The notes beneath the pieces are model-generated. The model saw only the letters and a program-made list of their open reading frames with translations. It ran no database searches and had not been told where the DNA came from. The position numbers and the translations under genes are program-made. Of a stretch of 64,000 bases of DNA, positions 26,681-35,857 are shown one piece after another (positions within the stretch are counted from its first letter, which is position 1; each line of letters starts with the position of its first letter). This DNA is from Streptomyces sp. SM10 (GTDB lineage Bacteria > Actinomycetota > Actinomycetes > Streptomycetales > Streptomycetaceae), in contig NZ_NEUF01000048.1 in NCBI RefSeq assembly GCF_002910915.1, positions 1-64,000 on the forward strand, in the 5' to 3' direction.

Positions 26681-29128
26681 TCAGTGCCGGTGGCCCCGCC
26701 CCTTCACGTCGATCCGCACGATCTGCGGGTCGTGGTCGCTCGCCTGGTCGGCGAACTCGGCGTTGATGTGCACCACGTCGTAGTCGAAGCGGCGGACGGC
26801 CGGGCTCGTCAGGATGTGGTCCAGTGTCTGCGAGTTGCCGTCGTAGACATAGCTGTACTGCTCGCGGGCGGGCAGCGTCGTGATCAGCGGCTTCAGCACC
26901 TTGCCGCTGGTCAGCGTCTTCATCGTGGGGGAGAACGCGAAGTCGTTGAGGTCGCCGAGCGTGATGACCCGGGCCGACTTGTCCGCCTTGAGCAGCGAGG
27001 TGACGAAGGTGTTGACCTCCGCCGCCTGCAGCACGCGCTGCGTCTCCGAACTGCGCACCGGTTCCTGGTAGCGGCCGTGCAGGGGCTGGTCGCCGCCCTT
27101 GGACGCGAAGTGGTTGGCGATGACGAAGACGGACCGCCCGCGGAAGCGGAACTCGCCCACCAGCGGCTTGCGGCTGCTCTGCCAGGCCGTGCTCGTGGGG
27201 TTGATCCGGCCCGGCGAGACGGAGAGGGCGGCACCCTTCTTCGTCTTCACCGCCTCGACGGCGGTGGTCGCGTCGCCGCCAGGGCGGTCCACGAAATCGA
27301 CCCGGTCGGGGTCGAAGAGGAAGACGTTACGGATGTTGCCGCCGGGCTCGCCGCCGTCCTTGCCGTCCTCGGGAGCCACGTAGCGCCAGGCGTACCGGGG
27401 GCCGCCCGCCGAGACGATCGCGTCCGTGAACCGCTTCAGCGTCGCCTCGGAGCCCACGGTGCCGTCGTTCACCGCACCGTTGTCGTCCTGGATCTCCTCC
27501 AGCGACACGACGTCGGGGGACGAGAGGCTGACCGCCACCCCCTGGGCGAGCGTGTCGAACTTGGCCTGCTCGTCGCCCGCGTCGAGGTTCTCCACGTTGT
27601 ACGTGGCGATGGCGAGTTCCTTGCGCTTCTGCTTCCGCGTCACCTCGCGCTTCAGGCCGTTGTCCTTCAGCGAACCCAGCTCGGTGGCCTGGACGTTGTA
27701 GCCACCGTACGACGCGTAGTCGACGACGCCCGTGGTGGAGCCCTTGAGTACGTCGCCCACGTTCGCGACCGGCACGGGCTGCGCGGCGTCCAGCGACATC
27801 ACCTTGAGGCGGCCGGTGTTCTGGTCCTCGTAGGAGGTGTACAGCGTGCCGCCGCGCCGGGTGGGGTTCTCCCGCGGCTTGACGGTCACCCAGACCTCGT
27901 CGTACGCGGTCGTCGCTCCCGTCACCCGGGTGTCCGCCATCGTGACGCGTGCGCCCTCGAGGGACTCGTACAGATCCAGGGCGTACGCCGTCGGGTCGAG
28001 GGCGAGTGCCTCGACGGAGCCGCCGCCGGCCGTCGGCACATAGGCGTCCGGTACCGAGGAGGCATCGAGGACGACGGCCTCCGGCAGGGCGTTGCCCGAG
28101 GAGAGCACCGTCGTCAGGGGGGCGGTGATCTGGGTGAGGGACTGGGTTGCGGTGGACGGGTAGTACTCGGCGACCTTGCCGCTGACCAGTACCGAGTCGC
28201 CGACGGCCACGGCGGGGGCGGCCGAGCCGGTGTAGACGAACAGGCCCTCGCTCGTGCGGGCGTCGCCGTCCGGCACCGTGTCCTGGATCCAGAAGCCGCG
28301 TGAGCCCGAGGCGCGAACGCCGGTGACGACGCCCGGGACTCCGGTGACCGGCTGCCCGGCGAGCGGGGAGAGGCGTGTCGTGCCCTGGATGTCGTGCACC
28401 CGCACCGGGCCGGGCTCGGTGGGTCCGCCGGGCTCGCCCGGCCCGGAGCCGCCGGACGTCTCGCCCGCCGCGTTGACGGGGGTCGGGGTGCCCGAGGCCA
28501 GGTCGGCGGCGTTGTCGTCGGTGTCCGCCAGGGACGTGCCGCGCGCCACCGAGGCGGTGGCGGAGGCACCCGGCACCGGACCGCTTCCCTCGCGCACGAC
28601 CGCGGAGCCGTAGCCCACGAGGTCCACGATCCGGTTGTCGGCGGCGCAGTCGGCCGCGGTCTTACAGGTCAGCGGGGTGGTGCCGGAGACGAGCGCGACG
28701 GTGCCGCTCGCCGCGGACATCGCGACCGTGCCGGTCGCGTCGGCGGCCGGCAGGGCCACCGTCCCGCCGGTGCCCGCGGCCTGGGCGACGAGGTAGCGGC
28801 CGCCCGGCGCGACGGCGCCGGACAGCGGGGAGACCTGCCACAGCGATCCGGCGGAGGGGGCGCCCGGCAGGTACTGGACGCTGAAGCCGGACAGGCCGAA
28901 GGAACTCTGGCCGGCGTTGGCCAGCTCGATGTAGTCGCGGGTCAGTGTCGCACCGGAGTTGCCCCCGCCGCCGTACACCTCGGAGATGACGGCCGACGAC
29001 GACGGTGCCGCGAAGGCGGCGGGCAGCGCGGTCACCGACAGGGTCACGGCGACGGCGGCGGCCAGCAGTGCGGAGCCGGGTCTGGCTATGTACACGGGAA
29101 CTGCCCCCAAATGTGTGGTGAGGGCCAA
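26681..29128 (-). CDS. Secreted ExeM/NucH-like endonuclease with lamin-tail domain
   Basis: An 815-residue secreted nuclease. The signal peptide ends near ALPAAFAAP. A lamin-tail domain follows (about 45-150, ISEVYGGGGNSG, RDYIELANAG). An OB-fold-like region (about 245-400) comes next, and then an endonuclease/exonuclease/phosphatase domain (about 510-810). The catalytic motifs are ATYNVENLD, VVSLEEIQDDNG, FVIANHFASKGG, LGDLNDF and the terminal ASDHDPQIV. It likely degrades extracellular DNA. The start may instead be GTG 29095, which gives a normal-length signal peptide. Confidence 0.88.
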   Translation of the reverse strand: MALTTHLGAVPVYIARPGSALLAAAVAVTLSVTALPAAFAAPSSSAVISEVYGGGGNSGATLTRDYIELANAGQSSFGLSGFSVQYLPGAPSAGSLWQVSPLSGAVAPGGRYLVAQAAGTGGTVALPAADATGTVAMSAASGTVALVSGTTPLTCKTAADCAADNRIVDLVGYGSAVVREGSGPVPGASATASVARGTSLADTDDNAADLASGTPTPVNAAGETSGGSGPGEPGGPTEPGPVRVHDIQGTTRLSPLAGQPVTGVPGVVTGVRASGSRGFWIQDTVPDGDARTSEGLFVYTGSAAPAVAVGDSVLVSGKVAEYYPSTATQSLTQITAPLTTVLSSGNALPEAVVLDASSVPDAYVPTAGGGSVEALALDPTAYALDLYESLEGARVTMADTRVTGATTAYDEVWVTVKPRENPTRRGGTLYTSYEDQNTGRLKVMSLDAAQPVPVANVGDVLKGSTTGVVDYASYGGYNVQATELGSLKDNGLKREVTRKQKRKELAIATYNVENLDAGDEQAKFDTLAQGVAVSLSSPDVVSLEEIQDDNGAVNDGTVGSEATLKRFTDAIVSAGGPRYAWRYVAPEDGKDGGEPGGNIRNVFLFDPDRVDFVDRPGGDATTAVEAVKTKKGAALSVSPGRINPTSTAWQSSRKPLVGEFRFRGRSVFVIANHFASKGGDQPLHGRYQEPVRSSETQRVLQAAEVNTFVTSLLKADKSARVITLGDLNDFAFSPTMKTLTSGKVLKPLITTLPAREQYSYVYDGNSQTLDHILTSPAVRRFDYDVVHINAEFADQASDHDPQIVRIDVKGRGHRH

Positions 29129-29536
29129 AAGCTATGCGCGTAGACCATCCGTGGCAAGAGACCGGAGGTTAATTCCGGGCGTCATTGCCCCGCTCCCGCA
29201 CAGGAGTTCGCCGTCGCGCGGCGGCCCGCTGGCAGTCCCCGTCGCCCCGCTCAGCGGCCCGGTCCGGTCTCCGTCGCCTCACGTGCCGCGGCGAGGGCCC
29301 GCTGCCTGACGCCGCCGAACAACTGGATCGTGGTGGCGGCCAGGACGGTTCACCCTGATGACGCCGGGTGAACCGGCCGGCCCACTCCCGCCCGTGCCGG
29401 AGTCCGTCCTGGCCCGGTCCACCCGCACGGGAGACGTGCGGACCATCGGCAGGGACGAGGGGCGCTCCCTGCTGTCGGTACGCATCAGGGACCCGCCACG
29501 CCGCGTGGACCCGCTCTCGTGCGCCATCCTCCGGCG
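29129..29536. other. Non-coding gap before the mobile region, with one hairpin
   Basis: No coding region is supported here. A perfect inverted repeat CGGTTCACCC / GGGTGAACCG (29346-29355 and 29366-29375, 10-nt loop) may be a terminator or operator. The endonuclease promoter should lie near 29130-29200. Confidence 0.5.
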
Positions 29537-29623
29537 ATGCCGCGCACGTACAACGTGCACCGACTGCACAGCAGCCTCGGCTACCTCAGCCCCGCCGAAT
29601 ACGAGACCGCACTCGCAGCCTGA
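29537..29623 (+). pseudogene. IS3-family transposase OrfB, C-terminal remnant
   Basis: Only the last ~28 codons remain: TYNVHRLHSSLGYLSPAEYE then TALAA and TGA at 29621. This is the standard C-terminus of IS3-group OrfB. Everything upstream, including the DDE core, is missing. It marks the left edge of a patchwork of insertion-sequence debris. Confidence 0.8.
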
Positions 29624-29660
29624 CCAACACACCAAAGGTGTCCGCCAAAGCGGAACAGGC

Positions 29661-29955
29661 TCAGTCGTTGATCCAGATCAGGGAGGCCCGGAGGAGGAGT
29701 CCGGCGTCGTAGCTCTCGGGGGACTTGTCGTAGCGGGTGGCGATGCCGCGCCAGGCTTTCAGTTTGTTGATCATGCGTTCGACGGTGTTGCGGTCCTTGT
29801 AGAGCTCGGCGTCGTGGGTGACGGGCCGGCCGCCCTTGCGGCCGCGGTTCTCGCGGTGGGCGGCCTGGTCCTTCTTCTCCGGGATGACGGCCTGATGCCG
29901 CGTCTACGCAGGTAGGCCCGGTTGGCGCGGGAGGGTACCCTCACCGCGCCCTGAC
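29661..29955 (-). pseudogene. IS5-family transposase, C-terminal remnant with frameshift
   Basis: Read on the minus strand, the fragment begins near SRANRAYLRRRGI and continues VIPEKKDQAAHRENRGRKGG, then the typical DRNTVERMINKLKAWRGIAT and SLIWIND before TGA at 29663-29661. One base is missing in the IR-A-VIPEKKD stretch (about 29893), putting the halves out of frame. The N-terminal two thirds are absent. The NTVER..NKLK motif is the family's catalytic Glu region. Confidence 0.85.
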
Positions 29956-29973
29956 TCCCTGTGAGAAAAGCAG

Positions 29974-30918
29974 TTGCACTGGCTGTCTTCTCGCAGACAG
30001 GGTGCGGTGGTGACCGGAACAGAGATCGAACTCCCCGTCGTGGATGGGGTCCTATCCGGTGTGGACTTCGGCGGTCACAGTGAGGGCGTGCTGCTTGTCC
30101 ACGGCAGCGGACACAACGCTGCCGCCTGGATGGATGTGGCGTCCCATCTGGTGAGCGAGTGCCATCCGATTGCCCTCGACCTGCGTGGCCATGGGCAGAC
30201 CCGGCTCGACTCCACCAGTCCCGAGCAGTACTGGCGAGACATCGGTAGCGTCGTCACCGCGCTGGCCTGGGACCGCCCCGTGCTGGTCGGCCATTCCACC
30301 GGCGGGTACGCGGTGACGGCCGCCACTGCCTGTGGACTTGTGGAACCGGCCGCCCTCTGCATCGTGGACGGCATAGTGCTCGATGACCGTAACGCGTCAA
30401 TCGCCGAGCATGCTGACGTGCGGACTACCGAGGCGGCGGACCGCCTACGGACGATGTTCCGCTACGGCTGGAATGCCGACCACGACCAGATGCACGCCTA
30501 TGTCGAGCAGTGTGTACGGGAGGCCGGAGGGGACTGGCTCAACGCGGGAGCACGGCCCGGACTTGTCGAAAAGGTTACGCGGCGCTTCTTCATGCGCCGC
30601 GGCCACCGGTGGGTACGGCGGCCCGCCATCGAGGAGGTCGCCACTGTCACTGCTGTAGAGCCCGATGCAGAAGTCTTCCCAGCCGTCGACTTGTACGACC
30701 GTCTCACCTGTCCGATGACAATCGTGCTGGCCGAGGATGGCTTTTACGCCTCACGGCGCGACGAGGTGCGTGCCGTCGTCGATGCCGTCCCTGGCCGCCG
30801 GCTGATCGACATCAGCTCGAACCACAACGTCCCCATGACCCGGCCTGCTGACCTCGCTGCGATCATTCTCAACCTGGTGCGAGACCGAACTGCCACATCG
30901 GCCAGGAATGTCGATTGA
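29974..30918 (+). CDS. Alpha/beta hydrolase
   Basis: A protein of up to 314 residues with the alpha/beta-hydrolase motifs VLLVHGSGHNAAAWM (oxyanion loop), DLRGHGQT, nucleophile Ser in VGHSTGGYAV, acid near LAEDGFYAS and His in SSNHNVPM. Codon use is less GC-biased than in most of the window, suggesting transfer. The start may be GTG 30007 or 30010, since the first 11 codons run back into transposase debris. The TGA overlaps the region just before the Vgb-like gene, 32 bp from its start, so the two are probably co-transcribed. Confidence 0.8.
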   Translation: MHWLSSRRQGAVVTGTEIELPVVDGVLSGVDFGGHSEGVLLVHGSGHNAAAWMDVASHLVSECHPIALDLRGHGQTRLDSTSPEQYWRDIGSVVTALAWDRPVLVGHSTGGYAVTAATACGLVEPAALCIVDGIVLDDRNASIAEHADVRTTEAADRLRTMFRYGWNADHDQMHAYVEQCVREAGGDWLNAGARPGLVEKVTRRFFMRRGHRWVRRPAIEEVATVTAVEPDAEVFPAVDLYDRLTCPMTIVLAEDGFYASRRDEVRAVVDAVPGRRLIDISSNHNVPMTRPADLAAIILNLVRDRTATSARNVD

Positions 30919-30950
30919 TCCTCACCCCACCACCCCTGCGAGGAGTTGCT

Positions 30951-31844
30951 GTGCACCATTCTGATGCCCCGGCCACCAGGGAGATCTCCGTGGCGGACAA
31001 GGGCGCGGGGCCTTACGGCATCGTGGCCGGACCTGACGGTGCGCTGTGGCTCACCTTCGCGCACAGTGGCCGCATCGCGCGTCTCACACTCGACGGCGAA
31101 CTCAACGAATACCCCCTGGACTCGTCTGAGTGTCGCCCTACGGTCATTACTCCCGGGCCCGACGGAGCACTGTGGTTCACCCGGTCCCAGGACCACCGGA
31201 TCGGCCGCGTCACCGCCGACGGCGAAGGGGAGTCCTTCCCCACTCCGACACCCGACAGCGGACCCTTCGGTATCACTGCCGGTCCAGACGGTGCGTTGTG
31301 GTTCACGGAGATGAACACCGACCGTATCGGCCGCATCACCTGCAAAGGAGAGATCACCGAGTTCGTCCTTCCCCATACGGGCGCCTATCCCTCGGCAATC
31401 ACCGCAGGCCCTGATGGGGCCCTGTGGTTCACCCTCAACCAGGCGAACGCAATCGGCCGCATCACTGTCCACGGGGACATCGTCATACATCCACTCCCCA
31501 CCCCCAGCGCCGCACCCGTGGGCATCACCAGTGACAGCACTGCCTTGTGGTTCGTTGAGATCGCAGCGGGCCAGATCGGCAGGATCTCGGTGGATGGCGC
31601 GATCAAGGAGTTCCCGCTCCCTGACCGCACGGCCAAACCCCACGCCATCGTCGCGGCGTCCATCGGGGACTGCTGGTTCACCGAATGGGGAGCCAACCGC
31701 ATTGGTCACATCACCGATAGCGGCGAGATCGCCGAGTACAGCCTGCCGTCACCGTCGTCCGAGCCGCACGGCATCACCATAGGTTCCGACGGCGCTCTGT
31801 GGGTGGCCCTTGAGACGGGAGGGGTCGCGCGGTTGGAACTGTAG
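30951..31844 (+). CDS. vgb: Virginiamycin B (streptogramin B) lyase
   Basis: A 297-residue seven-bladed beta-propeller with repeats of the GPDGALWFTE type. The family linearises type B streptogramins by C-O bond cleavage at the ester, using Mg2+. Residues equivalent to the known catalytic set appear to be present: Tyr22 (GPYGI), His231 (KPHAI), Glu271 and His273 (SEPHGI), and Glu289 (ALETGG). GTG 30951 is preferred: GAGGAG lies 5 nt upstream, and the length then equals that of characterised lyases. It sits in a transposon-rich patch with a hydrolase upstream. It could be self-protection or acquired resistance. Confidence 0.88.
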   Translation: MHHSDAPATREISVADKGAGPYGIVAGPDGALWLTFAHSGRIARLTLDGELNEYPLDSSECRPTVITPGPDGALWFTRSQDHRIGRVTADGEGESFPTPTPDSGPFGITAGPDGALWFTEMNTDRIGRITCKGEITEFVLPHTGAYPSAITAGPDGALWFTLNQANAIGRITVHGDIVIHPLPTPSAAPVGITSDSTALWFVEIAAGQIGRISVDGAIKEFPLPDRTAKPHAIVAASIGDCWFTEWGANRIGHITDSGEIAEYSLPSPSSEPHGITIGSDGALWVALETGGVARLEL

Positions 31845-31939
31845 CTTGGGACGGAGAACCACCCAGGTCAGCCGCGTTTCGGTGTCGCGTCACACCAGCC
31901 GCTGGCGCGGCCCGATCAGCGTGCTGTACCTGCGAAGGT

Positions 31940-32645
31940 TCATGCTTTCTCCACGGTGGAGCGTACGGCTTTGCCGTCTGTGGCCCGAGGGCTGGGAACG
32001 GTCGCCGCGGTGAGGTTGAGGCGGGTGTCCATGTCGAGGTTCACCTCACCGTAGGGCCGTACGTGCGACCAGAACAGCGGGGTCAGGCCGCGCCGGTCGG
32101 CGGGCGTGAGGAGGTCCGCCCACTCTGGCTCGCCGAGGACGTCCTGGAGCATGAGGGTGTTCACGTACACCAGTGCCGATTGCAGAATCCGCAGGCACAG
32201 CACGAACATCTCCTGCTCGTCGCGTCGGTTCGAGGCGATCTCCCGCCCTTGCCGTAGGCGATCACGGAGTTCGCGCCGTTGGAGGACTCCATCACGTTCA
32301 GGCCCTCCTCGATCTCCCGCTGGAGGTCCCGAAGCCTCAGGTGGCGGGCCACGTAAATCGTCTTCCGGGCACGGCCGACCTCCAGCATCGCCGCGTAGGT
32401 GGGGTGGGAGGCATTGCGGGTGAAACGGCGCAGGATTGCCTCGGTGGACGCGGTGCGGGTCCGGATCGCGGTGGCGTACTTGATCATCTGGTCGTACTGC
32501 TGGGCGATGAGTTCCCAGCGGATCGGCCGAGTCAGCACCGGGGTGAGCTGCGGGTAGGCGTCCGGTTCGCCGGCCACCGGCCGGTACGGCTTCACCTTGT
32601 TGATCCGCTTGATCCTGGGCAGCAGGTCGAAGTTGGGGCTTGAGG
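31940..32645 (-). pseudogene. Tn3-family transposase (TnpA), C-terminal part, frameshifted
   Basis: Two overlapping minus-strand frames give one Tn3-type transposase C-terminus. The first covers LLPRIKRINKVKPYRP, then LTRPIRWELIAQQYDQM, RRFTRNASHPTYAAML, and EEGLNVMESSNGANSVI with AYGKGG. After a one-base shift near 32240 the second frame continues REIASNRRDEQEMFVLCL, ILQSALVYVNTLMLQ and SHVRPYGEVNLDMDTRLNL. The N-terminal ~650 residues of a normal ~1000-residue TnpA are missing. It is inactive. Confidence 0.9.
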
Positions 32646-32733
32646 AGCATCCTGTCGGATTGTGCGCTAAGGCCTCGTCGTCCCTGCTGGGCGGCTGACG
32701 GAGCATCGATAGCGAAAGCCATCTGAAGTCCTT

Positions 32734-32826
32734 CCGCAGATAGCGCCCCATTATCTGCGGGACGGCTGACCGTGACCTGCGGGAACGGCCGCCAGGCCGT
32801 ACGCGAAGCGGCCCCGTTATCTGCGG
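32734..32826. repeat. Recombination-site-like repeats between tnpA remnant and recombinase
   Basis: CCGCAGATA (32734-32742) and TATCTGCGG (32752-32760) are perfect 9-bp inverted arms separated by 9 bp. A direct copy of the second arm recurs at 32818-32826. The longer 16-mer GCCCCRTTATCTGCGG (32745-32760, 32811-32826) matches at 15 of 16 positions. An inverted core plus a downstream direct repeat, beside a tyrosine recombinase gene, resembles the internal recombination site of Tn4430/Tn5401-type TnpI elements. Confidence 0.6.
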
Positions 32827-32840
32827 CAAGGGGAAATGCC

Positions 32841-33819
32841 GTGCCCACCGTTGTGCAACTGCCAGCTGGGAAGGCGCTGACCGTCCGCGCGGCGGCCGAC
32901 GCCTTCCTCGACTCGCTCGGCAACCCGAACACGGTCCGCAACTACGGGATCGGGGTGGGCAAGACCGCCGAGCGGCTCGGCGAGGGCCGGCCGCTGGCGT
33001 CCGTCGCGGACGACGAGATCGGCGAGGCCCTGGAGCTGCTGTGGGGCAGTGCCGCAGTGAACACTTGGAACGCCCGGCGTGCGTCGGTGCTCTCGTGGCT
33101 GGGCTGGTGTGCTGAGCGCGGATACGACGGCCCGGCGGTCCCGGCTTGGGCGAAGCGGCTCACACCGCCGGAATCCGAAACCCCGGCCCACTCGAAGATG
33201 GCGATCGACCGGCTGATCGCGCGGCGGGAGGTGCACCTGCGGGAGAAGACGTTGTGGCGGATGCTCTGCGAGACCACTGCCCGCGCGGAGGAGATTCTGG
33301 GCGTCAACATCGAGGAGTTGGACCTCGCCGGGCGTCGGGCTCCGGTGAAGGCCAAGGGCGCTCGTCCTCGTACGCGTCGCCGGCGGCGCCCTCCGCGCGG
33401 ACTTCGTGCTCGAGACGGTCTGCTGGGACGCGGGTACCGCCCGGCTGCTGCCTCGCCTCCTCAAGGGCCGTACTCGCGGCCCGGTGTTCGTCACGCACCG
33501 CAAGCCGGGGCCCGGCAAGGTCGTCAGTCCGCGCGATATATGCCCGGACACCGGGCTCGCCCGCCTCTCCTACGGGCAGGCTCGGATGCTGTTGGACGAG
33601 CGCACGACCCTGGGCGGCAAGCCGGGCACGGGTTGGGATCTGCACGAGTGACGGCATTACGGCCTGACCCACCTCGGTGAGGGCGGGGCGAGCCTGCTCA
33701 TGCTGATGGCGAAGTCCCGGCACAAGAAGTCGGAGAACGTGCGGAAGTACTTCCACCCCACACCCGAGGCGATCGCCGAGGTCACGAGCCTGCTCGCGCC
33801 GGGCGATCGCCGACGCTGA
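32841..33819 (+). pseudogene. Tyrosine recombinase/integrase, frameshifted and interrupted by a stop
   Basis: The N-terminal core-binding domain (about residues 1-110) is followed by the catalytic domain: the first Arg region in [20 protein letters not shown], a one-base frameshift near 33385, then [16 protein letters not shown]. An in-frame TGA at 33649-33651 replaces one residue within the His-x-x-Arg box ([12 protein letters not shown]). The frame resumes to [12 protein letters not shown], which holds the nucleophile Tyr, and ends LLAPGDRRR. It is probably the resolvase of the adjacent Tn3-like element. GTG 32841 follows AAGGGG. Confidence 0.85.
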
Positions 33820-33923
33820 CCACGTTTCCGGCATCTGCGGCAGTCAAACCGACCTGGATCGACTGGACATGGCCCCTCGCTGAAGGGCCGGTTCCACCCC
33901 CGCACAGATCTGAAGCAGATATT

Positions 33924-33936
33924 GCGAAACTTTCGC
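33924..33936. promoter_or_regulatory. Palindromic operator candidate upstream of the ArsR-like gene
   Basis: GCGAAA-C-TTTCGC is a perfect inverted repeat ending 20 bp before the regulator's ATG. It is placed to block its promoter (TACCTA at 33942-33947 is a possible -10), which suggests autoregulation of the regulator-pump pair. Confidence 0.55.
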
Positions 33937-33956
33937 TTCGTACCTAGGGTGAGGGC

Positions 33957-34550
33957 ATGTGTCCAAAGCATGAGCCCGAGCAGATCACCGACCTGTCCCG
34001 GCTGAAGGCATTCACCGTCCCCCTGCGAATGCAGCTCTACCGGCTGCTGTACGCCGCGGGCACAGCGACCGCCTCTCAGCTCGCCGAGCACGTCCACGAG
34101 ACGCCGTCGCTGGTCAGTTACCACTTGCGCAAGCTGGCCGAGCACGGCTTCGTGACCCAGGCGAGCGGCGAGGGTACCGACGGCCGTGAGCGGTGGTGGC
34201 AGGTGGCGTCGGAGGAGGGCTGGGGCTTTCGCGACTCGGACTTCGCGGAATCTCCTGAAGGGGCCGCTGCCGTAGGGGCAGTGACCCGGAGCGCCCTCGA
34301 CACCCGCACCGCCCAGTACCGCACGTATCTGGACCAGACGGCCGCCTGGGGCAAGGCGTGGACCGACGCCGCGTTCAGCTCGGAATGGATGTTCGACCTC
34401 ACTCCGGCTGAACTCGCTGAGATGGGCGACGAACTGGAGGCAGTGGCCCGGCACTGGCGGGAGCGCGGCAAGGCCGCCAAGGCGGCCGGCGACACCGAGG
34501 ACCGTGAGCACGTCTCCGCCCACTTCTACGGCTTCCCCTTCCGGCCCTGA
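33957..34550 (+). CDS. ArsR-like winged-helix regulator
   Basis: A 197-residue protein with an N-terminal winged helix (residues 10-75): FTVPLRMQLYRLLYAAGTAT, then ASQLAEHVHETPSLVSYHLRKLAEHGFV, the recognition helix being SLVSYHLRKL. A C-terminal helical region of about 110 residues follows, rich in Trp. This is the HTH_20/ArsR-type layout commonly next to MFS pumps in Streptomyces. It is 29 bp upstream of the MFS gene and probably represses it until an inducer binds. Confidence 0.85.
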   Translation: MCPKHEPEQITDLSRLKAFTVPLRMQLYRLLYAAGTATASQLAEHVHETPSLVSYHLRKLAEHGFVTQASGEGTDGRERWWQVASEEGWGFRDSDFAESPEGAAAVGAVTRSALDTRTAQYRTYLDQTAAWGKAWTDAAFSSEWMFDLTPAELAEMGDELEAVARHWRERGKAAKAAGDTEDREHVSAHFYGFPFRP

Positions 34551-34579
34551 CCGGGGCCCCGACTCACTGGAGCCCCGTC

Positions 34580-35857
34580 ATGGCACCCTTAGAGATACAG
34601 ACAGCCCTGCCCCAACCCGCCCGCAAACCGGCTTACTGCGACGGCAACGTGCTGCGCTGGCTCACCGCTTACACCGCTTCCCTCATCGGTGACAGCGTGT
34701 ACTTCGTCGCCCTCGCCTGGTCGGCCCAGAAGGCTGCCGGTCCTACCGAAGTCGGTCTGGTCATGGCCGCCGGGGCGTTACCGCGAGCGTTGCTCATGCT
34801 CGGCGGGGGCGTGCTGGCCGACCGGATCGATCCACGCCGGGTGATTCTCGGCAGCGACGCGCTGCGCTGTCTCCTCATCCTCTCGGTGGCCGCTGTCATA
34901 GCGCTGAGTGCACCAGCCCTGTGGATCCTGGTCGCGGTGGCGCTCGTCTTCGGTGCCGTCGATGCGTTGTTCGTGCCCGCTATCGGGGCCCTTCCGGCGA
35001 GGATCACGAGTTCCGACCAGCTCGCCCGGGTCACTGGTATGCGCTCTCTGTCCATGCGCCTGAGCCAGATCGCGGGCCCGCCCATCGGCGGCCTGGCCAT
35101 GGGACTCGGAGGGCCCGCGGCCGCCTTCACCGTCGCGGGCCACCTCTTCGCGCTGTCCCTGCCGCTCCTGCTGACGATACGGATGCAGCCCCTCGGGGAG
35201 CACGGCCAGCAGCAGGCGGAACCCGGCACGGCATGGAAGGACCTCCTCGACGGCCTGCGCTACATCCGCCGCCACCGCCTCATCGGGCCGCTCGTTGCCG
35301 CCGGAGCCATCTGCGAGCTCGGGCTCACCGGCACCCTCAACGTGGGCATGGTCCTCCTCAACGCCGAGCGAGGCTGGGGACCTTCCGGCTACGGCTGGAT
35401 CGTCAGCAGCTTCGGCGCAGGAGCAGCGGTCAGCGCCGCCCTGCTCGCTGTCACTGGCTGGCTGCCCCGCGCCGGCCTGGTGCTGGCCGGGACGCTCCTC
35501 GTGGGCTGTACGGGAGCGGCCACCATCGCACTGGTTCCGACCCTTTGGATCGCGGTAGTTCTGGCAGCGGTCATCGGACTGAGCGCGGGTGTCTTCGGCA
35601 GTCTGGACAATGCCCTGATACAGACCGCAGCGGACCCCGCTTATCTCGGCCGCGTCACCTCTGTGGTCATGCTGACCATGGTTGGTCTCGCACCTCTCAG
35701 CTACCCGCTGGTCGGCGCCGCCATCGGCGCCTGGGGCGCCGCCCCGGTGTTCGTCGGCTGCGGCATCTTCGCCAGCCTGGGCGTGGTCATTGTCCTGGCC
35801 TCCGGGGCCGTACGGCGAGCCGAACTGCCCCGGCAGCGGCCGGGCGTGAACACCTAG
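34580..35857 (+). CDS. MFS efflux transporter
   Basis: A 425-residue transporter with about 12 membrane segments and the loop 2-3 motif GGVLADRIDPRRVILGSD (MFS motif A variant). It resembles macrolide-efflux-type MFS proteins. The ATG has GGAG 7 nt upstream. It forms an operon with the ArsR-like regulator. Its stop codon TAG (35855-35857) lies inside CTAG, the duplicated target of the adjacent insertion element, so the protein is intact. The substrate is unknown. Confidence 0.85.
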   Translation: MAPLEIQTALPQPARKPAYCDGNVLRWLTAYTASLIGDSVYFVALAWSAQKAAGPTEVGLVMAAGALPRALLMLGGGVLADRIDPRRVILGSDALRCLLILSVAAVIALSAPALWILVAVALVFGAVDALFVPAIGALPARITSSDQLARVTGMRSLSMRLSQIAGPPIGGLAMGLGGPAAAFTVAGHLFALSLPLLLTIRMQPLGEHGQQQAEPGTAWKDLLDGLRYIRRHRLIGPLVAAGAICELGLTGTLNVGMVLLNAERGWGPSGYGWIVSSFGAGAAVSAALLAVTGWLPRAGLVLAGTLLVGCTGAATIALVPTLWIAVVLAAVIGLSAGVFGSLDNALIQTAADPAYLGRVTSVVMLTMVGLAPLSYPLVGAAIGAWGAAPVFVGCGIFASLGVVIVLASGAVRRAELPRQRPGVNT

